Below the pieces are notes generated by a model. It did no database searches. It was not told the origin of the DNA and saw only the letters and a list, made by a program, of their open reading frames with translations. From assembly GCA_963756025.1 (NCBI GenBank), contig CAVWMF010000003.1, positions 4,822-68,821 on the forward strand: a DNA stretch of 64,000 nucleotides. The letters are read 5' to 3'. Shown here in pieces: positions 56,012 to 64,000 of the stretch. Position numbers and translations under genes: made by a program. The stretch's first letter is position 1, and each line of letters opens with the position of its first letter. The stretch is from Bog-473 sp963756025 (GTDB lineage: Bacteria; Actinomycetota; Acidimicrobiia; Acidimicrobiales; RAAP-2).

Positions 56012-57652
56012 GTGAATAGCACGGCCAGGAAGAAGGGCTCATTGGCACTCGTCGCATTGGCGACGGCGCAGTTCCTCATGGTGCTGGACCAGTCGGTCAT
56101 GAATGTCTCCATCAGTTCGCTGGTCCACGACTTCCACACCACGGTCACCACGATTCAGGCGGTCATTACCCTGTATTGCTTGGTCATGGCCATGCTGATC
56201 ATGACCGGGGCCAAGATCGGCGACATCATCGGCCGCCGCAAGGCGTTCGTCGTCGGGTTGATCATCTATGCGTGTGGATCGGCCCTGACCGCGGCCTCCC
56301 AGACCGTGTTCCAGCTTGCCCTCGGTTGGTCCGTGCTCGAAGGGATCGGTGCGGGTCTCGTCTTTCCGGCACTGGCGGCTCTGATCGCCGGCAATTTCGA
56401 GGGATCCAGTCGCAAGGCAGCGTATGCGGTCATCGGGGGCGTCGCCGGTGCGGGGATCGCGGTCGGCCCCATCGTGGGTGGGTGGGCCACTACCGTGTTG
56501 ACCTGGCGCGTGGTGTTCGTCGGCGAAGTCTTCATTGCCGCCTTCATCTTGCTCATGACCCGCAAGGTCAAGGACGCACCGGCTCCGATCCCGAAACCCA
56601 AGCTCGACATCGTCGGCTCGGTGCTTTCTGCCTCAGGCCTCGGGGTGTTCGTGTACGGCGTCCTGGAGTCGAGCACGTGGGGATGGGTCAAACCCAAGAA
56701 CTCCCCGTTCACCATCTTCGGGTTCTCTCTGACGCTGTTCGTCATGGCCGCTGGCGGAGTCCTCATCTGGGGGTTCGTCACCTGGCAGCGCCACCGGGAA
56801 GACACAGGCCAGGATCCACTCGTCCATCTCTCCTTGGCCCGCATCCCTCCGGTGCGCTCGGGCCTCATCGGGATGTTCAGCCAGAACCTGCTGCTCATGG
56901 GGATCTTCTTCGTCGTCCCGCTCTATCTCCAACTGGTTCTCGGGCTGAGCGCGCTCGAAACCGGGATCAAGATGCTTCCCATCTCGATCACCATGTTCGC
57001 GACTGCTGCGGTTGGCGCACGGCTCTCGAACCGTTTCGCGGTGCGGCCGATCGTGCAGACGGGGCTGATCGTGACGCTCGTCGGTGCGCTCGTCCTGCTC
57101 TCGACGATCAAGCCCACCCTCTCCAATGCCGGGTTCGCCCTCGGAATGGCCATACTGGGCGTCGGCATGGGCCTGATGATTTCCCAACTGGGCAATGTCG
57201 TTCAGTCCTCGGTCGATGAGTCGGGCCGAAGCGAAGCGGGTGGGTTGCAGTACACGGGACAGCAGCTCGGGTCATCGTTGGGCGTGGCGCTCATCGGCGC
57301 GATCGTGCTCATTGGGCTGACCAGCACGTTCATCTCAAACGTCGAGCACGATCCTCGGATCAGCTCGGAAGTTTCCACCCAAGTCGGGGTTGCTGCTGGA
57401 TCCAATACCAATTTTGTCGCTTCTACGCAGATCGAGAACGCAGCACAGAAGGCCGGCTTGGACCATGCGACGACGGCGGCGCTGGTTGATGACTACGAGT
57501 CGGCGCAGCTTCGGTCACTCAAAGCGGGGCTTTTGGCCGCTGCGCTCCTCGCCCTCATCTCGCTCGCCTTTACGAGGGAACTTCCTCACGAACGACCGGC
57601 CACACGAACGAAAGCTCATCATGCGGCTGCATCGACGGGAGACGAGCAGTAA
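56012..57652 (+). CDS. MFS drug transporter, DHA2 (EmrB/QacA) family
   Basis: A 546-residue transporter with 14 predicted membrane segments. MVLDQSVMNVSISSLVHDF in segment 1 is the DHA2 signature, TGAKIGDIIGRRKAFVVG is motif A, and GVAGAGIAVGPIVGGW is the antiporter motif C. It probably exports drugs or other amphipathic compounds in exchange for protons. AGGAGAATA precedes the GTG start. A 189-bp gap separates it from the K+ channel gene, and it is the last intact gene before the first att-like repeat. No TetR-type regulator is adjacent; the LAL protein is the only regulator nearby. Confidence 0.9.
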   Translation: MNSTARKKGSLALVALATAQFLMVLDQSVMNVSISSLVHDFHTTVTTIQAVITLYCLVMAMLIMTGAKIGDIIGRRKAFVVGLIIYACGSALTAASQTVFQLALGWSVLEGIGAGLVFPALAALIAGNFEGSSRKAAYAVIGGVAGAGIAVGPIVGGWATTVLTWRVVFVGEVFIAAFILLMTRKVKDAPAPIPKPKLDIVGSVLSASGLGVFVYGVLESSTWGWVKPKNSPFTIFGFSLTLFVMAAGGVLIWGFVTWQRHREDTGQDPLVHLSLARIPPVRSGLIGMFSQNLLLMGIFFVVPLYLQLVLGLSALETGIKMLPISITMFATAAVGARLSNRFAVRPIVQTGLIVTLVGALVLLSTIKPTLSNAGFALGMAILGVGMGLMISQLGNVVQSSVDESGRSEAGGLQYTGQQLGSSLGVALIGAIVLIGLTSTFISNVEHDPRISSEVSTQVGVAAGSNTNFVASTQIENAAQKAGLDHATTAALVDDYESAQLRSLKAGLLAAALLALISLAFTRELPHERPATRTKAHHAAASTGDEQ

Positions 57653-58216
57653 GAGTCCGCATGCGCGTCTTTGAACCACGTCCGTTGGTTTCTTGCGGAT
57701 GAGCTCGAAGAAGACGTGCACGTAGTGGGCCATCGTCCGGACGGATCCCGGTCGAACGCGTCCTGACGAACTCTAAGAACTCGTCGACCAGTTCGTGGCC
57801 GACCTTTAAATCGCGTTCAACGTCTACACGGACACGGGTTCTGAAGTGACGGACACCGCACGCCTCGTTACGGACTTCGATCCGAAGCAGGCATCCCTGG
57901 ATGGTCAGTCTCGGCGGCGGACCACCCATGTAGGTGCCGTTGTGGGCAACCAGCACTCGCCGAGGTCGTGCTCGTCAATGACGAGTGGATGATTACGCTG
58001 GTCATGCCCCCCGGCGAAGCTCTGACCAGCCACTATCCAAAGTCATGGGGCGTGGACCAAAGTTGCCAGTCGGTCCTCCGACACGAGCAAACTGCAACTC
58101 CTTGAGACCAACCTCCATGTAGAAGACGTGCCCAGCGCAAGAGAGAGGGGGGCCGGTGGCAGAGGACTGCCAGATGTAGGTCCCTTCCCTCTTGTGAGCC
58201 AGGGAGGGGATGTTCG
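57653..58216. other. Intergenic stretch containing the first att-like repeat
   Basis: No gene is supported here. Plus-strand codon-like fragments (LVDQFVADF, then ARLVTDFDPKQASLDGQ) are interrupted by stops and frame changes and look like a decayed gene. A minus-strand frame at 57570-57956 overlaps the MFS gene and shows nothing recognisable. The att-like repeat R1 lies at 58001-58084. Confidence 0.5.
58001..58084. repeat. Direct repeat R1: candidate attR of the island
   Basis: An 84-bp element that matches R2 (59025-59107) at about 94 percent and R3 (62063-62170) partly. It contains the arm GGGGCGTGGAC at 58047-58057 and ends with CCTCCGACAC (58075-58084), the 3' end of tRNA-Leu. Its arm is the exact inverse of the arm beside attL, which makes it the best attR. 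Recombination here would free about 18.1 kb. Confidence 0.7.
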
Positions 58217-58654
58217 TCAATCGCTTACAAGCCGAGCAGGCGTGCCGCGTGAGGCTGCCGCGTCAAGAAGTTGGGGGTTCTCGTCGGCTGTGGCGAGGCA
58301 GAGCTCAGCGCCCTGGCCCTCCGCCGCAGCAAGAGCCTCGAGCGATATCAGGTTCAGGCGTACCCCGTCTTGGAGTAGTTGGGCCATCGGCCAAGCCAAT
58401 TCTCGCAATGACAGGAGCCCTATCGTTTCGGGAAGTGTGGTGATGGCACGCACTGCTGCCGCTGCCACAACGGGATCAGCCCGACCCAAGCGACGAGACA
58501 TCGCACCTGTCACTTCGTTGATGCTCACAGCCCTGCAGAGTCGGTGATACCAAAGACCAGTCGTGAAGATCCGCGCACCTGGAGCTCGGAAGTTTGGCGG
58601 CTCCTCATTGAGCAGCATTTGGAGCAAGAGGTGGTCGTCGATGATCACATCCAC
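58217..58654 (-). CDS. PIN-like (VapC-type) toxin candidate
   Basis: A 145-residue protein. It opens MDVIIDDHLLLQMLLNEEP, with an early acidic pair in a hydrophobic strand as in PIN domains, and has a later LICLATADENPQLLDAA-like end (LCLATADENPQLLDAA) that supplies the distal Asp typical of the fold. The middle (IFTTGLWYHRLCRAVS) is not classical VapC, so this may be a PIN-like side branch. It starts with GTG eight bases after the AbrB-type gene, a standard antitoxin-toxin order. Growth arrest by RNA cleavage would be the expected activity. The pair lies between repeats R1 and R2. Confidence 0.6.
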   Translation of the reverse strand: MDVIIDDHLLLQMLLNEEPPNFRAPGARIFTTGLWYHRLCRAVSINEVTGAMSRRLGRADPVVAAAAVRAITTLPETIGLLSLRELAWPMAQLLQDGVRLNLISLEALAAAEGQGAELCLATADENPQLLDAAASRGTPARLVSD

Positions 58655-58662
58655 GATCGCGG

Positions 58663-58905
58663 CTACGCGAGATCAGGGTCTTCAGCCACCACTTGGTTGG
58701 CCAGCTGGGAGTATCCGCCGGCCTCTCGGATCGCTTCGCGAAGCATCGAGCGCAACCCGCCCCGGCCGGCAGGGACGATGAGCAGTGCATCACCGAGATC
58801 TGCCACTTCGACGGAACCGCCGTCTTTCAGGTGCCAGCGACGCCTGGCCTCAGCGGGTAACGCCATCTGGCCACGGTCCGAGACCCGGAACTCAGCAACA
58901 CTCAT
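58663..58905 (-). CDS. AbrB/MazE-type antitoxin
   Basis: An 80-residue protein with a swapped-hairpin DNA-binding domain: FRVSDRGQMALPAEARRRWHL then GGSVEVADLGDALLIVPAG, the SpoVT/AbrB pattern. The C-terminal 30 residues (LREAIREAGGYSQLANQVVAEDPDL) should bind and mask the toxin encoded just downstream. The ATG at 58905 lies six bases after a TAGAAT -10 box with a TTGTCA -35 at 17 bp, so the transcript is leaderless. The protein would repress its own promoter. It would keep the island in the population by post-segregational killing. Confidence 0.75.
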   Translation of the reverse strand: MSVAEFRVSDRGQMALPAEARRRWHLKDGGSVEVADLGDALLIVPAGRGGLRSMLREAIREAGGYSQLANQVVAEDPDLA

Positions 58906-58911
58906 ATCCGT

Positions 58912-58940
58912 ATTCTACTTACTACAAAGCACAGTGACAA
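58912..58940 (-). promoter_or_regulatory. Toxin-antitoxin promoter (TTGTCA-N17-TAGAAT)
   Basis: On the minus strand, TTGTCA at 58940-58935, then exactly 17 bases, then TAGAAT at 58917-58912. The -10 ends six bases before the ATG at 58905. This is the best sigma-70-type promoter in the window and would give a leaderless transcript. Confidence 0.75.
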
Positions 58941-59024
58941 GGTTGCCTTGTCACACCCGACCGAAGCGCAATCCCGTCCTGGCTACTCCAGCCGAACCCA
59001 GTTTCGAGTTCGATTCCGGAGCCA

Positions 59025-59107
59025 GTCATGCCACCCGGCGAAGCTCTGACCAGCCACTTTCCAAGTCATGGGGCGTGGACCAAAGTTACTAGTCGGTCCT
59101 CCGACAC
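59025..59107. repeat. Direct repeat R2: second att-like site
   Basis: An 83-bp copy of R1 with four substitutions and one missing base. The arm GGGGCGTGGAC is at 59070-59080 and the tRNA-like end CCTCCGACAC at 59098-59107. R1 and R2 flank the toxin-antitoxin pair as direct repeats about 1.02 kb apart. Confidence 0.75.
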
Positions 59108-59388
59108 CGAACAACCCCTGTGCACGAATGCCGTGAATGTTTGATGAGCGGACCTAGTGCCCGTCGCCAGCAATGCCGTGGGCTTCGGCGGCGCGGTCAC
59201 GGTCGCGTGGAAGCGAGGGCGCACTGGTCACCCCTTGACTCGAACTGGGTGGGCCGCCGGCGCAATCCAAGTGTGAACTGCCAGAATGCCTCTGTCGGAC
59301 TGTAGAAGGCCCTTGCAACGTCGAGGGATAGGTCAATCGGCGGTGAGGGTCTCGCGCATCGTCAGTCGACCCAAGTAGCGTCCCCGCC

Positions 59389-60280
59389 GTGGCCGCCGTC
59401 CTCGAGCTCCGCGGACTGTCCCGCCGCTACGGTGACATCGTGGCCTTGGACGACCTCTCATTCGAGGTGCCGCCGGACAGGTGGTCGGGTTCCTCGGTCC
59501 TAACGGTGCGGGCAAGACGACCACAATGCGCGCCATCTTCGGTTTGACCGACCTCGATGCTGGCAGCGTGCAGTGGAACGGCAAGCCGGTGGCTCAGAAG
59601 GCCGTCGCCGTTTCGGGTACATGCCCGAGGAGCGCGGGCTCTATCCGGGCATGCTCGTCGGGGAGCAAATCGAGTACCTGGGGCGACTCCACGGCATGAG
59701 CTCGCACGATGCCGCGAAGTCGACCAGGCAGTGGCTGGAGCGGCTCGAGATCGCCGACCGCCGGAACGACAAGGTCGAGGTGCTCTCGCACGGCAACCAG
59801 CAGCGCGTGCAACTGGCCGCCGCGTTGGGCCATCACCCGGAACTCATCGTCCTGGACGAACCACTGTCGGGACTCGACCCCGCCGGCATCGACGCCATCG
59901 GCCAAGTGCTCGTCGATCAGGCGAGACGGATGCTGCGTCTTCTTCAGCAGCCACCAACTCGACAGGTGGAGGAGCTCTGCGACCAGGTGACGATCATCGA
60001 CCACGGGCGTCTCGTGGTCTCGGGAACGGTCGACGAGCTGGCCACCAGCGGAGCACGTCGACTGCTAGTGCGAGTCGAAGGCGATCGGGATGGCGATTGG
60101 GCCAGAGGGCTGGCGGGCGTCACCGTGTCCGAGAACCCGGGGCGGCGCGGTGCGGCTCGTCCTCGACGACGACGTCGACAGCGACCTCGTGCTGACCGCC
60201 GCCATGGCGGCCGGGGGGTCACAGAATTCACCTTCACCCGTCGCCGGCTCTCCGAGGTCTTCCGCGAGGCGCTGGCATGA
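59389..60280 (+). pseudogene. ABC transporter ATP-binding protein, multiply frameshifted
   Basis: Fragments in several frames rebuild one ABC ATPase of about 300 residues. LELRGLSRRYGDIVALDDLS opens it, then GFLGPNGAGKTTTMRAIFG (Walker A), RRFGYMPEERGLYPGM (Q-loop region), VEVLSHGNQQRVQLAAALG (signature), IVLDEPLSGLDP (Walker B), SSHQLDRW-like switch, and EFTFTRRRLSEVFREALA at the end. At least six small indels are needed: near 59475, 59610, 59925-59950 and 60140-60230. The family is the NatA/YhaQ type that pairs with an ABC-2 permease. As written it cannot be translated. Either it has decayed or the sequence here is poor. Confidence 0.8.
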
Positions 60281-61649
60281 GGCCAGTCGTCATCATCGTC
60301 GTCCTTGCCGTCGTCGTCCTCATCCGGGTGTCGATGCGGAGCGCAACGGCGTCAGCGGCGGACCAGGCCGCCATGGTGGCGGGGGAGGAGGCGGAATCGG
60401 CGGGTCAGGCGACGATGTCTCCGGCCTCGGCCGCACCGGTTGCCACGACGACGTCCGAGCCATCGAGCGGCCGATTCGAGGCGCGCTTCGGCGACGTCGG
60501 CATCGTCGCGATGCGAGAGATCACCGAACGTTTGCGTGGTCGCATCTTCCGGGTGGGCACCATCATCATGCTGCTCGCCGTCGGTGCGGCCATCGTCATC
60601 CCCAACTTCAACACCACAGCGGCGGCAGTGGTCTGACGACACAAGAGGTGGGCGTCGTGGGCTCGCTCTCGCCCGTGTTCCGCAGGTGGTTTTCGAAGCA
60701 GGGACCGGACAAGGACGAGGTGCACTTCGTGGCCGAATCGTCGCTGAGCCAGGCCAAGCGGAACCTGCGCAACAACCGTTGGCCTTGCCATCGTCAAGGC
60801 GAAGTTGCTCCTCAACGAGCCGGCGGGCGAGTCAGCTCGCCCGCCGACCCGGCTTGGTCACAACGTGGCGGAGTACTTCGGTGTCCTACGTTCCTATCAA
60901 TCCGCCGGCCTGACGCCGGCGCAGACCCGTCGGTCACCAACGCCCGGTCGATTCCGTCCACCGCTCGCGCCAGGGTCGAAGAAGAAGGCCAATGCGACGT
61001 CGATCGTCGGAATGATCCTGCTGTTCGTACTGCTGACGCAGTACTGCACCTGGATCCTGATCGGCGTCATGCAGGAGAAGTCGAGCCGGGTCGTCGAAGT
61101 CTTGCTCGCCACGGTGCGACCGATCCAACTGCTGGGGGGCAAGGTCTTCGGTATCGGACTGGTGGCGCTGGGCCAGGCCCTCCTCCTCGTGGGCTTTGCG
61201 CTGTTGGGGCTGCCGTTGGTTCCGACGTGCTCAAGGGCGCTGCTCCATTGGCCTCTTGGCCGAGTTGGTGTGGTTCGTACTCGGGTACGCCTTCTACTGC
61301 TGGGTCTACGCCGCCGCCGGTTCGATGGCGGAACGTCAGGACCAGATGCAGACACTGGCCCTCCCTCTCAGCATCCCGATCCTCTTCGGCTACATCTACT
61401 CGATCACCGTCGTCAGCTCGGGCACGCCAGCCTCCTCTTCAAAGTCCTGGCCTACTTCCCCCCGACGGCTCCATTCTCCATGTCGGTGCTGGTGGCGTTG
61501 GGCAAGTGGCCTGGTGGCAGTTCCTCGCTTCGGTGCTCATCACCTTCGCCGCCACCGCCGGCATGGCAGTCTTCGCGGCACGTATCTACCGCCGGGCCGT
61601 CCTTCGCACCGGCGGTCGCGTGAGCCTCAAGCAGTTGCGTCACAGCTGA
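60277..61649 (+). pseudogene. ABC-2 type permease (NatB/YhaP-like), multiply frameshifted
   Basis: It starts ATGA-overlapped with the ATPase remnant. Rebuilt from several frames, it shows FGDVGIVAMREITERLRGRIF, a first helix GTIIMLLAVGAAIVIPN, the extracytoplasmic SLSPVFR and SAGLTPAQT stretches, then ATSIVGMILLFVLLTQYCTW, GVMQEKSSRVVEVLLATVRP and LLGGKVFGIGLVALGQALLL. It ends TAGMAVFAARIYRRAVLRTGG. These are the hallmarks of NatB-type sodium/drug permeases. At least six indels interrupt it, so it is non-functional as written. An N-terminal insert of about 50 Ala/Ser-rich residues precedes the conserved region. Confidence 0.75.
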
Positions 61650-61972
61650 TCCCGACGAGCATAGGGAAGGGTCGAGTTGATTTTGTTGGTCTGGCCGCTC
61701 TGTCTGATGTTCTCGCCGCCTTCATGGGGGACTTGCCGATGAGGGCAATCTTTCTCTTGCCTTTGACTACGTTTGACTTCAAGCGTCCCGCCGACGGCGT
61801 TGACGTACTGATCGAGCATCTCGATTGTCACCTTGAGCGAGTGCTCGACTGCGGCAACTCGAGTCTGTGAAACGCCGATGAGCTTGGCGACTTCTCGCTG
61901 GGAGAAGCCAGCTTGTTCTCGAAGCGCGGTCAGCCTGGTGGCGACGCGTAGCCCGTCCTCGATCTCGGCCAC
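61640..61972 (-). pseudogene. XRE-family antitoxin-like regulator, damaged at both ends
   Basis: The core ATRLTALREQAGFSQREVAKLIGVSQTRVAAVE is an XRE helix-turn-helix and IEMLDQYVNAVGGTLEVK is the usual following part of HigA-like antitoxins. Upstream, MRDFEENALSRPGA-like codons are cut off by an in-frame TGA just before the GTG at 61972, and the end leaves frame after LEVK, where another frame continues VVKGKRKIALIGKSPM. So both ends are damaged. No partner toxin is visible upstream, where repeat R3 begins at 62063. It overlaps the end of the permease remnant by 10 bp. Confidence 0.6.
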
Positions 61973-62062
61973 TTGCTTTCAGGCGCCGGGCCTCGAGAGG
62001 GCGTTCTCCTCAAAATCCCTCATGGTCATTGCCCGCAGCCATTTCGGAGTGATCGGTGGCAC

Positions 62063-62170
62063 GCTCATGCGGCTCCGCACAGCTCTGACCAGCTACGTTC
62101 CATCACAACAGGGCGTGGACCTATCCTCCCCCCCCCTTAAGTTGCCAGTCGGTCTCCCCCCCTCCGACAC
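62063..62170. repeat. Direct repeat R3: third, degenerate att-like site
   Basis: A degraded relative of R1 and R2: AGCTCTGACCAGC, GGGCGTGGACC at 62111-62121, AAGTTGCCAGTCGGT, then CCCCCCTCCGACAC (62157-62170). The last 14 bases equal the tRNA-Leu 3' end, more than in R1 or R2. C-runs have expanded it. It is best read as the oldest attachment scar. Confidence 0.6.
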
Positions 62171-62205
62171 AGGGTTGAGCCGGTGTTTCGTTTCCCCGTC
62201 GGGCC

Positions 62206-64000
62206 TTACTCGGCTCTCAGCACCATGGCCGTCGGGGTTCTGTGCCGCGATCCGACCGGGGATTGCCGCCACGACATTGGCGAAGACCAGTGCGCCGAGC
62301 GCGACGAGACCACGGATAAGACTGGCACAGTGGGGTCGGGTACAGCGTTGATGTTGCGGGCGAAACCGTCCACAGTTGGCGTCCGATCACGATGCCGAGC
62401 GGCACTCCGACGACGACGCCGACGACGCGGTGACCGTCGACTGCCGTGACCACGGCGGCCAGCTGTCGCGGGGTGAAACCGAGAGCCTTCAACAGGGCCA
62501 GGTCCCGTCGGCGGTGCCGGACCGATGCCACAAGGGTGAGCGCGAGCGCCACGATCGCCCCGAAGCGAGCCCCACCGCCAGGATGACCGGAGTGGAACCA
62601 ATGCTGCGGTAGTTCACGATCTGGACCGGACGTTGCACGCCGAGCACGGTCACGTTGTTGCCCGCTGCATTAGGGTCGGCGGCAAGGACCTTGTTCGCCG
62701 CCTCGGCGATGCGCTGCAAGCTGGCCCGGCCGGCCGCGGCGCTGACTCCGGTGCGCAAGCGCACGAAGACCAGTGCAGGGCCATTGAGGATCGGGTCCGG
62801 GCTGTTGATCGCCCGGTTGAACCGGCAGGAATGAGCCCGGTGGGGACCAGAGCCCCGGTGCCCATGGAGGTGTGGTCGGACACGAAACTGGAGTAGCCCA
62901 CCGCAGGAAATGTCGCGGTGCCGACGATCCGCAGCGGGGTCGGTGGGATGTAGATGGGGGGCATCCTTGGGGGTCCCGACGCCGAGCATCACGGTATCGC
63001 CGACGTGCTTATGGAGCACGGCCAACGTGGCTGCCCCCAACACGACCTGGTCGTTGGCATCCAGATCGTGCCCCGACAGGATCGGAGGAGCCACCTTGGG
63101 GCGAGGGCTGCTGATGAGGATGGGGACCGTCTGGCCGTCGATCTCGGCGTTGGTGTAGGCCACTCCGGTCCAGGCGGCGACGTCGGGGTCATGGTCGAGC
63201 AGCTTCAGGCTTGCGGCGGGACGTCGTGCTCGGGTTGAGCATGTAGTTCCAGTTCCACCCGTACAGCGGCGGGGTCGATACCAGGGCGTGCAGACCGCTG
63301 GCGAAGGTCAGGGTGCCGACCAGCAAGGCGACCGCCAGAACGGTACCCAGCAACGCCGAGCGCACTGGTACGGCGGTTCGGCCCCGGTCCGGCTTCGAGA
63401 GCGAAGCGCACGCCCACCACGCCTCCACGGGCATACCGGCACTTCGAGAGCGCGCGCACGCTCGCGAGCTCGCGTCAACGCCGGCTCATCCGGGCGATGC
63501 GGTTGGCGTCCCCGATAGGTGAGCGCCAGCGGGCGGCTCCCAGGCCACCCACCAACACGCGAGCCCGATGCCGAGCACCGTCCAGTCGAAGGCAATCCCC
63601 GAGTCGGGGTACACGGGGCGCACCGGTCCGAGGGGGGCGAGCGGCGAGAGGCCCACCGCCACGACAACAGCCAGCAACGACCGAGGACAACGCGCCGAGC
63701 ACACCGATCAGCCCGTCGCCGCGGTCGCCGCCGGGGCCGCACCGAGGGCCCGCAACACTCGGCGGTCTCCGTCACCCCACCGCAGCTGGCGGGAGATGGC
63801 CGACGCCCAGCACCAGGGCGACGAGGGCGGCGATAGCCCCGAGGCTCCCAGTGCCACCGATTCGGGTTTGATGGCCAGTTCCACCTCCGACACGACGCGG
63901 GAAGTCACGTGGAAGTTGGACGTCATGTGCGGCGGACTATCCGGATGATCTCCTGCTCCACCGTTGGAACATCACGGCTGCCATGGTGGAGTTGGACTCC
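62206..64000 (-). pseudogene. FtsX-like ABC transporter permease, multiply frameshifted and cut by the window end
   Basis: Minus-strand fragments rebuild the C-terminal two thirds of a long FtsX/MacB-type permease. TLVASVRHRRRDLALLKALG, then FTPRQLAAVVTAVDGHRVVG and TPTAMVLRAE at the end are the C-terminal FtsX domain; GQTVPILISSPRPKVAP and LVSTPPLYGWNWNYML belong to the extracytoplasmic domain; LRALGAAPAATAA near 63720 belongs to the first FtsX domain. At least eight frame changes are needed, so it is non-functional as written. Its 5' end and ATPase partner would be to the right of the window. Confidence 0.75.

Larger units (their letters stand above)
58906..59388. other. Intergenic stretch between the antitoxin and ABC genes
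   Basis: No gene is supported. It holds the antitoxin promoter (58912-58940), a tRNA-T-loop-like GAGTTCGATTCCGG at 59006-59019, repeat R2 (59025-59107) and, at the right end, a TAGCGT box (59376-59381) seven bases before the GTG of the ABC ATPase remnant. The rest shows nothing recognisable. Confidence 0.5.

Noticed and set aside
57570..57956. Possible minus-strand gene overlapping the MFS end
   Set aside because: It overlaps a well-supported gene by 83 bp, and the sequence looks like decayed DNA on either strand.
58001..59107. R1 and R2 as ends of an insertion sequence
   Set aside because: They are direct, not inverted, repeats, enclose no transposase, and match the tRNA 3' end and attL arm, which fits att sites better.

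Overview
The window is chromosomal DNA of a high-GC actinobacterium. The evidence is very high GC with G/C-rich third codon positions, frequent GTG starts, many leaderless genes with a TAnnnT box 6-8 nt before the start codon, an AftD-like arabinofuranosyltransferase, a DUF222-HNH protein, and the actinobacterial-type order uvrC-rapZ-yvcK-gap-pgk-tpiA-secG. An Acidimicrobiia-like lineage is plausible, but nothing here proves the class.

Region 1 (1-21.9 kb) is a cell-envelope polysaccharide cluster. It holds four GT-C membrane glycosyltransferases of the ArnT/PMT type, a PIG-V-like mannosyltransferase, a GT2 and a GT4 glycosyltransferase, a DUF2304 protein, an FAD oxidoreductase, a Wzx-like flippase, two OafA-type acyltransferases with SGNH domains, a third acyltransferase without SGNH, and a giant AftD-like protein. 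Together they look able to build, acylate and export a surface glycan. Many of these proteins carry simple-repeat tails (SG, GT, PDL, EPA).

Region 2 (21.9-39.9 kb) is housekeeping: coaE, a DUF222-HNH endonuclease gene, uvrB, uvrA, nadA (convergent), uvrC, rapZ, yvcK, gap, pgk, tpiA, secG and a peptide-type solute-binding protein. whiA, often found between yvcK and gap, is absent from that place. uvrB and uvrA share an identical 18-bp leaderless promoter segment.

Region 3 (39.88 to about 62.2 kb) is a genomic island in the 3' end of tRNA-Leu(GAG). A large serine recombinase lies against the tRNA and reads into it antisense, so its stop codon falls inside the T-loop. Beyond it are about 1.1 kb of GTTCATGG palindromic repeats, mobC and a MobA-type relaxase, a 542-residue uncharacterised protein, a LuxR-type LAL regulator, a stress/envelope gene run (DUF1269, CMD-like, PLDc_N-like, DUF2252, FUSC, K+ channel, MFS pump) and an AbrB/PIN-like toxin-antitoxin pair. 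Three att-like direct repeats (58.0, 59.0 and 62.1 kb) end in the same bases as the tRNA. Joining the left half of the first repeat to the tRNA-proximal side recreates a palindromic attP with 11-bp arms. No conjugative transfer genes are visible, so the element looks mobilizable rather than self-transmissible.

Region 4 (59.4-64 kb) holds an ABC ATPase, its ABC-2 permease, an XRE antitoxin remnant and an FtsX-like permease, all broken by many small indels. Single indels also split the flippase, acyltransferase, AftD, uvrA, nadA, uvrC and a PLDc_N gene. Sequencing or assembly error is the likeliest cause in the housekeeping genes; true decay remains possible in region 4.
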